This document shows positions 23,777 to 35,965 of a stretch of DNA of 64,000 bases, piece by piece; positions within the stretch are counted from its first letter, which is position 1, and every line of letters begins with the position of its first letter. The translations under genes were made by a program, and so were the position numbers. The stretch comes from Medicago truncatula (taxonomy: Eukaryota > Streptophyta > Magnoliopsida > Fabales > Fabaceae), in assembly GCF_003473485.1 (NCBI RefSeq), contig NC_053044.1, forward strand, positions 54,848,091 through 54,912,090. Reading direction: 5' to 3'. The notes beneath the pieces are model-generated. The model ran no database searches, was not told where the DNA came from, and saw only the letters and a list, made by a program, of their open reading frames with translations.

Positions 23777-24396
23777 GGGTTTTTTATATACACATTTTTG
23801 AAGTTTTTTTTTTGGTCGAACATTTTTGAAGTTTTAACCCCCTATTTTAAAAACTAACTTTTTGATCCCTATATTAAGGAAGTCAACAATTTTTTTTGAT
23901 CCCCCACAAATTTTGATGATGTCACATCCTGTCAATGACATGGTGCTGACCGTGTATTAATGAGATATAAAAAAAAAATTTCATGTCATTATTATTGATT
24001 AATATTATTATTTATTTTATTATTATATTATAAATTAATTAAACTAATTGTCTCCATCTTTAACATCAACATTCAACACTAACACAAGATTAATCACAAT
24101 CCATCATCAACACTCTTAAAACTCAACCCCCAAATGTGTATGTGGTTGTTGGTTGTTGAAGATGAAGATTTGTTGAAGAAATTTTTATAATGAATACTAA
24201 TATTGTAATATATAAGTAAAATAAAAATATATTTTTCAAATCATTATGCCAAGTCAGCGTCACATCAATGAAGTTGTTGGGGGACCAAAAATATCCGTTG
24301 ACTTTCTTAATAGAGGATCAAAATGTTGGTTTTTGAAGTAAGGGTATTAAAACTTCAAAAATATGTAAATAGGAAGACCAAAAGTACATTTAAGCC
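23777..24396. mobile_element. Foldback MITE nested in the CACTA element
   Basis: The right end reads ACCAAAAGTACATTTAAGCC, the MULE-MITE family end. The left end is its decayed reverse complement (GGGTTTTTTATATACACATT), and the inner arms pair (TTTTGAAGTTTTAA, GTCAACAA). A 28-bp internal duplication sits in the left arm. No clean target duplication. Confidence 0.55.
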
Positions 24397-24595
24397 AAAT
24401 TTAGATTTGAATAAAAAATAAGTAAAAATGACGAAAAAATGCAAATTAGTCATTTGTTTGTTAGTGAAAGAAAAGGAAATATTTTCAACAAAAAAAAAAA
24501 AACCTAAAATAACTTAGTACTAATAAAAACCAATTAAAAAAAAACCTAAAATAACTTGGTACTAATAAAAAACAATTAAAAGAAATAACAAGTGA

Positions 24596-24700
24596 GTCAT
24601 CATGGCCTGGTGGTAAGTTGCTTTGATTGCAACTCCTAGGTCGCGGGTTCAAGTCTCATCTCAGCCATAAATTAATTCACATTTTTCATCATTTATAAAA
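24596..24700 (+). mobile_element. tRNA-like SINE fragment
   Basis: A-box-like TGGCCTGGTGGTAAG and B-box GGGTTCAAGTC about 45 bp later, the spacing of an internal Pol III promoter. The cloverleaf cannot be completed, so this is not called a tRNA gene. Different head from the other SINEs in this window. Confidence 0.5.
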
Positions 24701-24999
24701 AACGCGAAATTCTCTTTGAGACGGCATTCAAGGACGTCGCAAACCATTTGGGAAATCTGCGACGGAATATTTATCGACGGTATAAAACCCTTGCTAAATC
24801 CCTCACAAAACTACTTAATGTCACATTTTTGACGGAGATTATGACGGACACGTAGCGATGAAACAATCTCTCGCAAAACCCGTCGCTAGGGACATCCACA
24901 GAGGACCCCTCACAAAATCCGTCCCAGTTTGCGACGGAAATGAAACCCTCACAAATTTCCATCGCTAAATCCGAGTTTTCTAGTAGTGCGATGAAACTA

Positions 25000-25450
25000 A
25001 TAATTATTGATCCATTAACAACATTATGACATCGGTCTCGATTATTTGTCATTTTCTTACTGGTTATGCTGGAAGTAAAGGTGAGAGAGACTTCCGTTAA
25101 TTATATGAACATTTATTTTTGGTATAAGAACGACAGTGAGACATCAAATGATCAAAATCAGTTATATTAGAGCTGAAAGGAGGTATATTTTCGCAGCAAT
25201 GTATGAATTCATATATATGATTCCCACATATGTGAAGCTAAAAATATTGAATAAAACTTCTTATTGATTAGATCAAGAGAAGCAAAGCAGGAGTTCTTTT
25301 TTTATTACTATAGATCATTTAATATCTCATTCTTATTTTTTACTATTACATGAGAGGATAGAAACTAATATGGTCATTATAACTTTATTATAGTGTAGAT
25401 AACCTTCCTTTGCTCTCTTTGCAACATAGAACTCTGTCTACTTTACATTA
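25000..25450. other. Intergenic, 3' flank of the second chitinase
   Basis: No gene seen. This AT-rich stretch lies just outside the CACTA right end and would include the untranslated 3' end of the chitinase gene, read on the minus strand. Confidence 0.4.
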
Positions 25451-27590
25451 CTAGGTCCCCCAGTTACGAGAAGCTGCAAAAAATACAGTAAATTTTTTCA
25501 TTAGAGTGACTCATTGTTAGTCGGGGATGGATCCAAACCGTGTGATTATTTTTTTGTTGGTGTTTAGCCGTGTAATCCTATGAGGATGTAGACACGGTCC
25601 TCCTAAAACAAAATATGATGTGACTCATTTAAAAAACAAACAACAAAATCAATCGGTTTTTTTACTCAAATAATCTAATAGCTAAAAATTCACAGGTAAA
25701 TAAATGAAATGTTTAAATTATGAATCTAGTTTTTCCTTAAAAAAAAATTATAAACCTAGTTTTGTTTTTACAATTAAAACGATGCAAAATAAATATTAGA
25801 TGCATTTACATGATTGATTAATTTGTTTTTTTTGGGGATAATTGATTAATTTTTTATTAGTATTTAATTGAGTAAAATTTTTAACTATAAGGACTAAAAA
25901 AGCTAATAAGGAGTATTGATTAGATAAAAAAATAAGTTTGAGTACTAAAAAAATTTAGGCCTAAAATGACTGGTTTACTTGCAACCCTATGGCTATGGGC
26001 CAGCCCTAGATATAGTGTCGGTCAAGGGGCAGCCATGCAACTCATCTCTCATATCTGATACTATGGCTATGAGACTCATAGTATACAAACAACGCAACAC
26101 TTTTGTCGGTGGTTTTTTACTTATTCAACTAAGCAAAAGGCTAACGATCGTGCTTCCACATAGTATTCTACTCCCTCTGTTTTCAAAATGTTATTTTAGC
26201 TAAAAAAAAAAATGTTATTTCAATGCAATAATAATTTTTTCATTTCAATTATACCTTTTAATTAATATTATGTTACATTACTTCCAAAGCATTATTTTTT
26301 CTTTAATGAAAAAATAATCTTTTGTTTATTAGGATAATTTGATAAAATTGCTACTAATATTTGACTACTTTATTTCATTCCTTAATCTGTGTGTAATTGT
26401 TTAAAACGACACTCATTTTAAAACAGAAGGAGTAAAAGATAGATAATTAGTTAAAGAAAGAAGATAAAAAAATAAGTGCAACAATTAATTATGAGATTAG
26501 AACCTATGAGCTGACCTGCTTCAGAAAGAGCCCAGTTGCTGTCTTGTTCAATATGCCAAGCAAAATATCCAAACAATCCATTTTGTTTGGCATAAATAAC
26601 CTTGTTAGCTATACTTTGAGTGTCATCATATCCATACCAATCTGTACCTTTGAAGCAGTAATTTTGAGTATATGTGGAGTTGTACACAATCTGCCCTCCA
26701 GTATTTTTTATATCCTTGTACTTCACTGCCCCTAGTCCCTGCGTAGCTTTACTATAAATTCTACGGTTATTAGGATCTGCCAATCTCCACTTATAACCAT
26801 AGTAGGGTAAACCAAGTGCAAGTTTGTTTTTTGGCACACCTAACCCTACCCATTTATTGATACCTTCATCTGCACTGAACAAGCCAGTTGGGTTTTTCAA
26901 AGGAGCGGGTGGTTGTGTTTGAGTTGGATTTGTATCTGAGATGTAAAGGTCATAGGTCATTACATTAACCCAATCCAAGTTGTTTGCAACATCTTGACCA
27001 GGGTAGTACTTCAATGGAGTTATCTGATCAGAGCCACCCACTGCAGCAGATAACAGCAGTGCTGGCTTGCCGGAACTCCTAGATTCTGTGGTCACGGCAG
27101 CTCTCCATTCCCTGATTAGCGAACCAAAGTTGGCCTTTTCTGTGTCTGAGGATGGATACTCCCAGTCAAGATCAAGGCCATGAAAGTTGTTATTTCTGGC
27201 TACTCGGATTGAAGAATCTATGAATGATTTCCGGCCACCAGGTGTGCTAGCCATGTTGGCATATTTTTGTGCCAAAGTAGGACCACCCCCACCACCAATT
27301 GATAGAAGGGTTTTCACTGAACTACTTTTTGCCTGAACAGTTTGGGTGAAGGTTGAGAATCTTGCTGCGTTTGCAGGAGAAATGGTGACTTGGTTGGTAG
27401 CAGTATCAAGGTCAGCAAATGCACAAAACAAGTGGGTGAAATAAGAGGGATCAATATCAGAAGCTGCAAGGCCACTATCAGAATACCAATAGCCACCTTT
27501 AATCATAGCATTTGTAAAGGATAATTGGAGTTGGAGAATCATGAGGAGAGTGGAAATCAAGAGGAATGAATGCTTTTTGGAGTAAGCCAT
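25451..27590 (-). CDS. Class V (GH18) chitinase, secreted, intact catalytic site
   Basis: Two exons: 27590-26516 and 25473-25451, total 1098 nt, 365 aa. Start MAYSKKHSFLLIS with a signal peptide to about residue 27, then MIKGGYWYSDSGL. GH18 features: SIGGGGG, catalytic FHGLDLDWEYP (full DxxDxDxE with Glu as acid/base), VMTYDLY, YYGYKW, and FGYFAWHIEQD. It should cleave beta-1,4 GlcNAc polymers or related lipo-chitooligosaccharides in the apoplast; which substrate cannot be read from sequence. The intron (26515-25474) begins AG|GTCAGC and ends TTTGCAG; the last exon encodes only SRNWGT after a split Ala. Without splicing the frame would run into a hydrophobic tail. It is the paralogue of the gene at 1608-3739, one Gly shorter, and likely the parental-type copy. 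Confidence 0.9.
26171..26432. mobile_element. Stowaway-like MITE in the chitinase intron
   Basis: Ends CTCCCTCTGTTTT and AAAACAGAAGGAG with TA on each side (26169-26170, 26433-26434), the Tc1/mariner duplication. About 260 bp, no coding capacity. Absent from the intron of the paralogue. Confidence 0.7.
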
Positions 27591-27700
27591 TTTCTTTGTT
27601 ACCGTGGATGCAAATTGTCTTGCATAAGTGATGTAGATATATAGCAATATAGCAGCACATTTTGTTGACTCTTCTCTTACTTGTTTAATAAGTTGTCTCC
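27591..27700 (-). promoter_or_regulatory. Core promoter of the second chitinase: TATA box and W-box
   Basis: A TATATAT run on the minus strand (27637-27643) lies about 47 bp before the ATG, implying a very short leader. A TTGACT core on the plus strand (27665-27670) is shared with the paralogue and could bind WRKY factors, in keeping with defence or symbiosis induction. Both are sequence inferences. Confidence 0.45.
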
Positions 27701-28497
27701 TCCAACCTTAACTTATCGTATGGAACTGGAAAACCTTTGGATCATGATTTCGTAGTCAATAAAAGCGGATAATTGTGATTTCGAGTCAAGACCAGACAGT
27801 TCATATTAAATTTTATATTTTTCTATTTTAATCCAAAGACCATCATCATTATCGTGAACATGTCGTGAATGCGTCAAAAAATAATTATAAGAAATCCAAT
27901 TTGATAAAAATATGGTATTTTTTCGGTGCCTCGAACTGTCTTCTATACAAAACAAAATAATGATAATAATTAAAATGGAAGATTTGTGTTTTTTCAAAGA
28001 AAGGAAGATTTAGTTATTATTATACGAACAAATTTACTATATATTTCTCTGGGTTCTTTATTCATATGAAAGAAAATAGATTCTGGATTTTATTGCAAAA
28101 ACTTATGTTCCATTTCATATCATCAAAATCAATTCTAAGTCTAATAAAAATTGAAATTTATTTTAGGGACAATTTTCCTCAAACGATGCTTATATCCGCC
28201 AAAAGTTTTTTTACACATGTATTAAATCAAATCATTTGATGATGTCACTTTTTTAGTTCTTAAAATATAGCTATAAAATTGCCAAGAAGAATAAATCTAT
28301 AAATATATATATAATTAAATGCATGTGCAAATTCTTTTTACACAATCGCAGCTTGAAAATAAATCTCATTTCGTTTGCCTCATCATTGACCCATATAATT
28401 AATTATGGTTGGATGTGAAGGAGTCAATAAATTGATAGGTTGAATACAAAAACCTAACTTGTCAAACTCAGATGATTAAAAAAATCTCAATTATTAG
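27701..28497. other. Intergenic AT-rich DNA, no gene seen
   Basis: No frame above chance, no RNA gene and no repeat boundary found. Confidence 0.4.
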
Positions 28498-28650
28498 TCT
28501 CGTGAGTTCAACTCAGTTGACAAGAATATTGTATTTATATATATATATAAGTTTTTTTTTTTTTTTAAGGAATATATACGTAGAAGTTGAGATTCAAACC
28601 TTAAACATCCTACTTATTGGAATTTATTGTCAGTAGGCTACTTGACAAAA
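28498..28650 (+). mobile_element. SINE, decayed copy
   Basis: GTGAGTTCAACTCAGTTGAC (A-box region) and GAGATTCAAACC (B-box region), ending AGGCTACTTGAC plus A-rich tail as in the copies at 2486 and 37857. A T-rich stretch (28551-28567) is inserted between the boxes. Possible imperfect flanking repeats on 'aaatctcaa'. Confidence 0.5.
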
Positions 28651-28721
28651 AATTCTCAAATATCATGCGTGATCCCTTTTCAAAAATTGATTAAAAATCT
28701 CAATTTTTATGCATTACTCTC

Positions 28722-30157
28722 TCCGTTCATTTTTAAGTGTCGTTTGAGCACGATTATGTGTTCCTATTTAACTCATTTTAATAGTTTAAATGTATAATTT
28801 GTCGATTACACCCTTCTCAATTACTCCTACTTGCTAAAATCAAGTTAATTTTTAAAACAAAATTTTGTTACCTACAATGGAACATTGAAATGTTAAAATT
28901 TTAATTTATAAGAAAATCAGTAACATTGTGATTTTCTTTTGTTTTGAGGAGAGTAACATTGTGAAGCTAAAATTGATTAAATGATCCCATAGTATCAATA
29001 TTAACAAAAGTTTGAAGCATAGTTGAAATCTAAATGTTGACTAAAGGAGTCGAAGAGAAGCTAAATTTTGTTTAACTGAAGATAAAAGTTGAATTTTGAT
29101 TAACACGAAGTTTAAATAAATTTTAATTTTCTTTATAATTATTAAAAAAATTGTGTACTATATTTTGACTTTTTTTTGAAGACTTTAAAATGAAATTTAT
29201 TAAAATCATAATAAATTCTAACTAGCGCAAGAAATGCTAGAATAAGATTCGTAACATAGCAAAATAGTACAAAGGAATCAACCACCACATAGAAACACCA
29301 AACACCTATGGTTTTCTAACATCCACAAACTCAGCACCGCCGCAGCTACAATACCAAAACCACCACCATCACCTCCTCTTACCACAATACCCGAGACTTG
29401 TCTCTCCACCAACACCACCATCACTTCCACCCCAATTCAAATCTGCCACCACAAAAACCACCATGAGCCACCACCATCACACCACAACCACCATGAAATC
29501 TACCACGAAAACCAACATACACACCCATAAAAATCAGCCAAATCTACCACCACGGCCACCACCACAACTGCACCAGTGGACCCTTGGAATCAACCACCGC
29601 CCCCACCACCTACAACCAGACAAAATCAGCACCTTCTATGACCATCTCGCGAGCCACCACACAACCACCCATAGCCATCACACAACCTCAATAAACACCC
29701 CCTCTTGATCAGCTCCAGTCCACCATGAAATCCGACGTCAAATCCGAGTCCAAAATTTCAACCACACCCATACAACCACGACAAACCACCACCACCGACC
29801 CACCCGTGAACCACCACTACCTATAAAATAACCACCTTAAAACCACCACAAAAACGCCACTTTAAACCACCATATCACCATCACCAAACATACGCCTTCC
29901 ACCGCCTCTTTAGACTATTGACAATTGTTTATTATGAGAGTGATAAAGTGAGTGCAAAAAAAAAAGGATTTGTTAGAGAGAAAGAGTGTATAGCTTGTTT
30001 GTTATGGGAGAAAGATAAAACATAAAATTTATTCAAAATAGAGAGACCGTGTGTAAAAAAATGATGGCATGATTGGAAAAAAAATAAACTCTAAAAATCC
30101 ACTTTCTTAATTTGAGTGTACAATTTTAAAGTGGCACTTAAAAAGAAATGGAGAGAA
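28722..30157. repeat. Inverted-repeat-bounded segment containing a CCA-rich block
   Basis: Left end CTCTCCGTTCATTTTTAAGT and right end ACTTAAAAAGAAATGGAGAG are near reverse complements, the pattern of a Stowaway-type MITE, but the interior is far larger than usual. The middle (about 29270-29900) is a strand-asymmetric block dominated by CCACCA/CACAAC triplets; it can be read as His/Thr/Pro-rich peptides (frame at 29463-29708). That reading is probably an artefact of composition. A purine-poor strand over 600 bp is unusual for this window. Confidence 0.5.
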
Positions 30158-31040
30158 TTTCACTTTTTAAAAGTAGAGACGATCAAAGATTCGGATGGTT
30201 AAAAATCTCAATTTTGATATGTTGAACAAGTCCAAAATTAATTAAAAAAAATGCCAAAATTATTAGGTTAAACATTATGACTATGGAGCTCAAACTCTGA
30301 TTTCTTCGTTTATACGTGTGAAATGACTATTATTATTTCTTTTATATTTAAAAATAAAAGAGCTGCAAACTTCATGGATTAAATCTATATATTATGCTCC
30401 TTTGTATCACAAAGAAATCTATATATTACGCTCATATAAAAATAGAGTTGAGAGAAATAGATAATTTATTTTTTAAGAGAGATAATTTATATTTTCAACA
30501 TGATATTTATCGTTGATTGAAGAAAAAGATGTAAAATAAATAAATGTATGTTGATAAAAGAATAATTAATATAAATTTTTTGCCAAAAAATAATTAATAT
30601 AGTTAAAAATATCAAAATGATCGTTTCCGCAAGACACCTTATTTATTCTGTATGAAAAATGGAATTTCTAACCATTATATTTCATCCGTTTTTAAATATA
30701 AGCAAAATTGACTTTTTAGGTTCATTCAATTAATGATATATGTGGTCCATATGAACCACATACATCATTAATTGAATGAGGAGGGAGTACCACTTAAAAA
30801 AAATCAAAGTGATCTTATAAAAAAATGACAATTTTCTTTTTCAAGAGTTTTATAATTAAAGATGGTGATAGCATTAAGTTGATTATAGTGGGATAAAACG
30901 GGTATTCTACATCCATACTATCTAAAGCAAACAGGAACCAAATTATTCGGTTACTTACAAGTTACGGTCATGGTGGGTTTGACATTTCAAACACTCATTT
31001 GACGGTTGAAAGAAGGCAAATTAAAAGTCATTTTCATGTA
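30158..31040. other. Intergenic, with a short palindromic MITE remnant
   Basis: No gene. At about 30667-30790 a perfect-looking 70-bp palindrome is centred on TGTGGTCCATATGAACCACA, ending GAGGAGGGAGTA; it resembles half or whole of a small Stowaway-like MITE. Confidence 0.45.
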
Positions 31041-31050
31041 TTGACTACGC

Positions 31051-31121
31051 GTACTTTTACATTTTGTTTGGTTAGACACGTACTTTTACATTTTGTTTGG
31101 TTAGACACGTACTTTTCCATT
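31051..31121 (+). repeat. 29-bp tandem repeat, about 2.5 copies
   Basis: Unit starting GTACTTTTACATTTTG and ending GGTTAGACAC, with starts at 31051, 31080 and 31109. Simple local duplication. Confidence 0.9.
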
Positions 31122-31185
31122 TGAGAAAGAGTGATAAATACGTTTATATTAGGAGAAATCCTTGGATAGATGCAAGCATGACAAC

Positions 31186-31671
31186 ATTGAGGAATGAGGA
31201 GGGGTGATTTTAGGTCAATTTTTGACGTAGAGTCATCTCTCTATATCTTTTCTTCATTTCTTTCAATCTAAATAAGTGATTTTTATATACATCAAAGTTT
31301 TTTCTTGCGTGTTTTTTCGTGATTTCGTCATCTTAGTGGGACGTTGTGTTGTTCGTCGTCTTGTGCGGCGTTGTTTGATTTCGTATCTTTTGTTGTGTGG
31401 TGTTTTTTTGGTTCATATTGAAAGATCAACTTCGGACAATCACAGATTCAATTAATGATTTGGTTCCAGAAACATGAGTATTCTGGTGATTTAGATTTTA
31501 TCATATTATTTGTAGACATTTTGTCAACTTGAGTGTTGTGAATTTGTTCGCAGATTCACCCTTTACGTTTTTAGCGATATTAATCATGTTATTATCTCTA
31601 ATGTATTCTATCCTATCAATTTGAATGAATGAATATCCTTTATTTTTATAAAAAAAAAAAAAAAAAAAAAA
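31186..31671 (+). mobile_element. Poly(A)-tailed retroposon with 16-bp target duplication
   Basis: A 486-bp insert ends in a run of about 22 A and is flanked by ATGCAAGCATGACAAC (31170-31185) and ATGCAACCATGACAAC (31672-31687), one mismatch in 16. This is the mark of LINE-type reverse transcription. The body is T/G-rich with no frame of note; it could be a 5'-truncated LINE tail, a long SINE or a decayed processed transcript. I see no Pol III boxes. Confidence 0.75.
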
Positions 31672-31689
31672 ATGCAACCATGACAACTC

Positions 31690-32648
31690 GATTTTAGAGT
31701 GTCCACGGTAAACACACCTATTTTTGTGGTGGGTTCTACATATACAAATCATTCATTCATAATTTTATAATAATAATATTTAATAACATTCAATTTCTTC
31801 AGTTCAACATCTTATACAAATATCTTAAACACGTTAATCTTCTTTTAATAACTTTGTATCATTCCATAATATTAAAAAATATAGGTTTCACTTCTTTTTT
31901 TTTACAAAAGGTTTCACTTAAAATTAGAAGTATTCATTGAGACATTTTGTCTTATATATCCAAAATTATTTCTCCTCAATAGAAGTACCTCAAATGGATT
32001 AGATCTTAAAATTTAAAGAAATGATATTTGTACATATTTTTTGACAATTTTCTCTCTCATACTCACGTTATATTTTTATTCTCTCTCTTTCTTTTTATCT
32101 CTCTATTGTTTTTGGCCAATCATAAAAAAGAAAAATAAAGTTGTCATGAAAGTTGTAAGAAAGAGATGTACAAATATCACTTCTCTAAAATTTAAGACAT
32201 CTCCACTGAAAATGGTCTTAGGAATAACAATAATCAAACCTTATTTCACTAAATAAAATCAGTTATATGAATCAAATTACGTTACGATATTCTAATAAAA
32301 TATAAAATAACATATCATCAGAAATAAAATCATTAAAATTAGAATGTTTTCTCTCTCTCTCTCTTGTTCATTATCTCTAGAAGTGGTGAACTTGGACCAA
32401 TTAAAGAAACTTTGAAAATAACAAGTGATCATTCTTGATGAGAGGGGTGATGTACTAGATCAATGTGTGATCGAAAGATGACAAAAAAAATTTTTAAGAG
32501 GCTAAAATGTTGAAAGAAGACAAATTAAAAAGAACAAATATTTTATAAGAATGTTAACGAGTGTCGTAGAAAAAAATTAACGGAGTTTTTAAACAATATT
32601 CTTAAAGCATTTGTTAGTAAAACTCGATACTTTAATATCTTTTTATAA
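31690..32648. other. Intergenic AT-rich DNA, no gene seen
   Basis: No coding or RNA signal. A (CT)n run is at 32350-32364. Confidence 0.4.
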
Positions 32649-32657
32649 TAATTTTTT

Positions 32658-34195
32658 GGGCAAATTATAACAATCTCCCTCAAGTTATGGGTAAATACAA
32701 TAAACCTCCCCTCTATTTTCAAAACCATCATATACCTCCCCTCCGTTACCTTCCGTTAACTCTCTGCCTCTCCGTTAGAAATCAACATAATTAGGTCATG
32801 CGATCTTTGCTTTTCCTCTCTCTCAAAACCGCCAAAAATCATGCGATTCTACCACTGATCGTCCTCCTTCTCTCCATAGTTGTTCATCTTCAACCTCAAT
32901 TGTATCTCTGATCATCCCCCTCCTTCATCACTCACTACTGACCACTGTTTCTGTGCATTCTCTCTATCGTTGTCGTCGCTCTCAACGGTAATTGTGTTGC
33001 GGCATCGTTCTTTCTAGTTTCTGGTGTGTTGTTTTCGTTCACCATTCTTTTTTTTTTATGATGTAGATCGTCGTCGTATCACTGATTCGTGTTTTCTCTC
33101 CATAGTTCTTATACTTATGTGTGTTTAAATATATATTTTTCATCAGAGTTCGACCTCCATAGACTCTTATGAATTGAATTTTTGTAGTATTGGTTATGAA
33201 CGTGATATCTATATTTTGTTGTGTGTTTATACTTATTTTTCATTCACAACTTCTTCCTTTCTATTAGGTTATGAATTGATTTACCTAGCACAGACTGTGT
33301 ACCCTTACCCCATCACAGATGGCTGAAACCCACACAACATAATCACCTCCCAATAAAATTACTCAAATAGGCCTAAACAGGACCCGAAAAAACAGGCAGC
33401 CAAGACCATACAGCAGAACAACAGACACTGTAAAAAAAGACAGAAAAAACTCCCAATAGCAGCAACAGACCCACAGTTTGCCCTCTCAACCGTCATCCCC
33501 TTTGCAAACATTCCTTTGATTAGTTGGTTTATGCAATTATTTGCTCAAATTTCGTTGACGGTTACGTGAATTTGAAGAATATTACAAGTGCCATCATATG
33601 ATCATATGAAGAATTATCATATGTACCAGCTCCGTCCCTAATTATAAGACCCTTTTGAGAAAAAAATTTGTCCCTTTTTATAAGACTTGTTTGCTATTTT
33701 CAACTACATTAATTATTTCTTTACATACATGCATTTATTTATTATACATCTTTTTCTTCCATCAGCAATAAATAACATGTTGAAAACATAAACTATCCCT
33801 CTCTCTTAAAGGATAAAATTGTAAAAACAATAGTAATTACAAACATATTTAATACAAATATCCCCTATCTTAATTCCCATTATTTTTTCAAAAGGCCCTA
33901 TAATTAGGGACAGAGATAGTATAAAAATGAGTTTCTGTAGACCTCCAATGTTTAAAAAAATAAGAATTATTTTCTTGAAAAAACACACGATACAATATAA
34001 AAAAATGAAGTAAGATACTAGTTGATTGTATCATAAAAAAAAAAAAAGTTAACGGACAATTTAACGGTGTTAACCAAGAAGGGAGGTGTTTGTCTATTTG
34101 TTAAAAACATAAGGGAGGTTAATATTCATTTTAAAACTAGAGGGGGTGTTAGTGCCATTTTAATAAACCTTAGGGGAGGTGAGTGCAATTTCCTC
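32658..34195. mobile_element. MULE of 1.54 kb, perfect 9-bp target duplication
   Basis: The left end GGGCAAATTATAACAATCTC and the right end (GTGAGTGCAATTTCCTC) form a decayed inverted repeat; inner arms 'ccctccgttaccttccgttaac' and 'gttaacggacaatttaacggtgttaac' also pair. Flanked by identical TAATTTTTT (32649-32657 and 34196-34204). The interior is pyrimidine-rich (32800-33080) with no frame I can assign. A Stowaway MITE is nested at 33626-33919. Confidence 0.75.
33626..33919. mobile_element. Stowaway-like MITE nested in a MULE
   Basis: The left end CCAGCTCCGTCCCTAATTAT and the right end ATAATTAGGGACAGAGATAG are inverted repeats, with TA at 33624-33625 and 33920-33921. It is therefore younger than the MULE it sits in. 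Confidence 0.75.
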
Positions 34196-34204
34196 TAATT
34201 TTTT

Positions 34205-35955
34205 TAAAGATTTTATTTTATTTTATTTATAAATTAGGCATGTAGTTAATGTTTTATAGAAAGAAGTAAATTAAAAGAATTAGTAAATAGAATAACGAGA
34301 AAATAAACATTAATGATTAATTGATATCGTAAAATGAAATATAACTTGGGACAAACAAATTTTGTTAGAATGATCTTGTTAACCGGTGCCCCAGTCCCCA
34401 GGGCACAAGTCAACACAAGTCAACAAACTGTAAGAAAAATCAAGTTCTACTTTAAGAAGAACACTTTTTTAACTTTCAAAAGGTATAATACAAAATTTTC
34501 AAGAGAATATTTTCTTTTATAATTCCTTAACAAATGCGCTACGAAACATGTTAACACTTCCCTTGTTAGAATGATATAATTTGGGACGGAGGAAGTATTA
34601 TATTCGTCTCAAAATAATTGAGTCATTTGCAAAACAAATGTCTCAAAATAATTAACTCATTTTACTTTTCAATGCAATGTTAATATAGAATGCACCAATA
34701 CATGACAAGACACTCAAAACCATTTTTATTTCTCTTTATACATTTTTTTAATATATGTGAAATGAACAAAATGTTCGGTTATTATGGAATAGAAGGAGTA
34801 CCATTTAATATTGAGGTGACACATCTAAAAAGTGTGTAAGACACCAAACATGATTACCTAGTCACATTTTCTCCTTGTTTTTGAATGCAAACCTAATTTT
34901 ACAGAGAAATGTTTCACGAATAATATTATAAATCAAATAATTAATTGATTTTGTTTCAAACTAAGACGGGATAATACACTTACGGATCGTAGAAATGAAT
35001 TTAGACTCATCAATGTAGGATTAAAAGTACATACAATCACTTTTTAATTGAGTTTGATGAACATAGGGTAATGGTAAAAATATTTTATAACATAAAAGAA
35101 CCAACTCGTTACAAAAAATTTAAATAATTACCTTGTTAAAAACATCTAACTTAAAAAATCGCATATTTGACCAATTAAAAAGTACCTTCATGCATTGAGT
35201 ACGAGTACTTTTACATTTAATAAAAAGTGAAACAATATATTAAAATCAATGTTATTTCTCCGATCTTATTTATAAAACCCTTATTTTCACGTATAGTACA
35301 AAAAAGTCCGTGGTATTATCAATGTGATAAACTTTAGTATGGATGGATATTACCAAATTACTGACTATGTATAGATGCACTCAGTATAACTTTTCATATT
35401 TCATTGCACAATGATAAATTAATAAAAGATGTATTTAAAAAATTAGACTAATAAATGTATCTAAAAATTTACAAAGTACTAATTAATGGACATAAAAAAA
35501 GTTAAAATGAGTCTTATAATAAAGGGCAAAAGCGGGGACAGATCTACATTGATCATTGGGGATAGCTGCCCCACTATTTATATATTTTGTTGTGTTTTTT
35601 TAAATATTTTATCTTTTTTCTTACTAAAAATTAAGTGATGCTCCACAAAAAAGAAATAAATAATGTTGTATAGAATATGATATCGCCCTCACTAACCAAT
35701 TTTTTTGGATCCATCATTAGAAGGAAGAAGTATATAGTAGTTATTCAATTTCTGTACAAAATAATGTGTGTGTGTGTGTTGTTAAAATAATTACCATTGA
35801 AACATATTTAGTTTTTTGATGCATCAAGTTGAATGAAGAGCTTTAAAAACATAGGGTGGTGCGGTGAATTTCTATCAGTAGTCATCCCAGCTATGTGATG
35901 CAGTATACTGTTATCCCTGTTTTAATCTGTGATGAACTTGAGTACGAAATTTCGT
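34205..35955. other. Intergenic AT-rich DNA, MITE traces only
   Basis: No gene. Traces of Stowaway-type ends occur at 34575-34598 (GGGACGGAGGAAGTA) and 34603-34800 (TCGTCTCAAAATAATTGAG ... AGAAGGAGTA). A (TG)n run is at 35765-35780. Confidence 0.4.
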
Positions 35956-35965
35956 TTGATGTTCT

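Larger units (their letters stand above)
11201..24988. mobile_element. CACTA (En/Spm-type) DNA transposon, split by a nested gypsy element
   Basis: The left end is CACTACTAGAAAACTCGGAT and continues TTAGCGACGG. The right end is the exact reverse complement, finishing TAGTAGTG. Inside both ends (11201-11560 and 24715-24988) are many short copies in both orientations of GCGACGG/CCGTCGC-type motifs, the sub-terminal repeats where CACTA transposase binds. The flanking 3-mers are CGG and CGA, so the 3-bp duplication is imperfect. Removing the nested gypsy and one copy of its target duplication leaves about 5.0 kb. Only scraps of transposase-like sequence remain, so it is not autonomous. Confidence 0.85.

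Noticed and set aside
24600..24670. tRNA gene
   Set aside because: Boxes are present but the acceptor and anticodon stems do not pair; it lies inside a transposon.
29463..29708. His/Thr/Pro-rich protein-coding gene
   Set aside because: It results from CCA/CAC triplet composition, has no conserved domain, no intron signals and other frames are similarly open.
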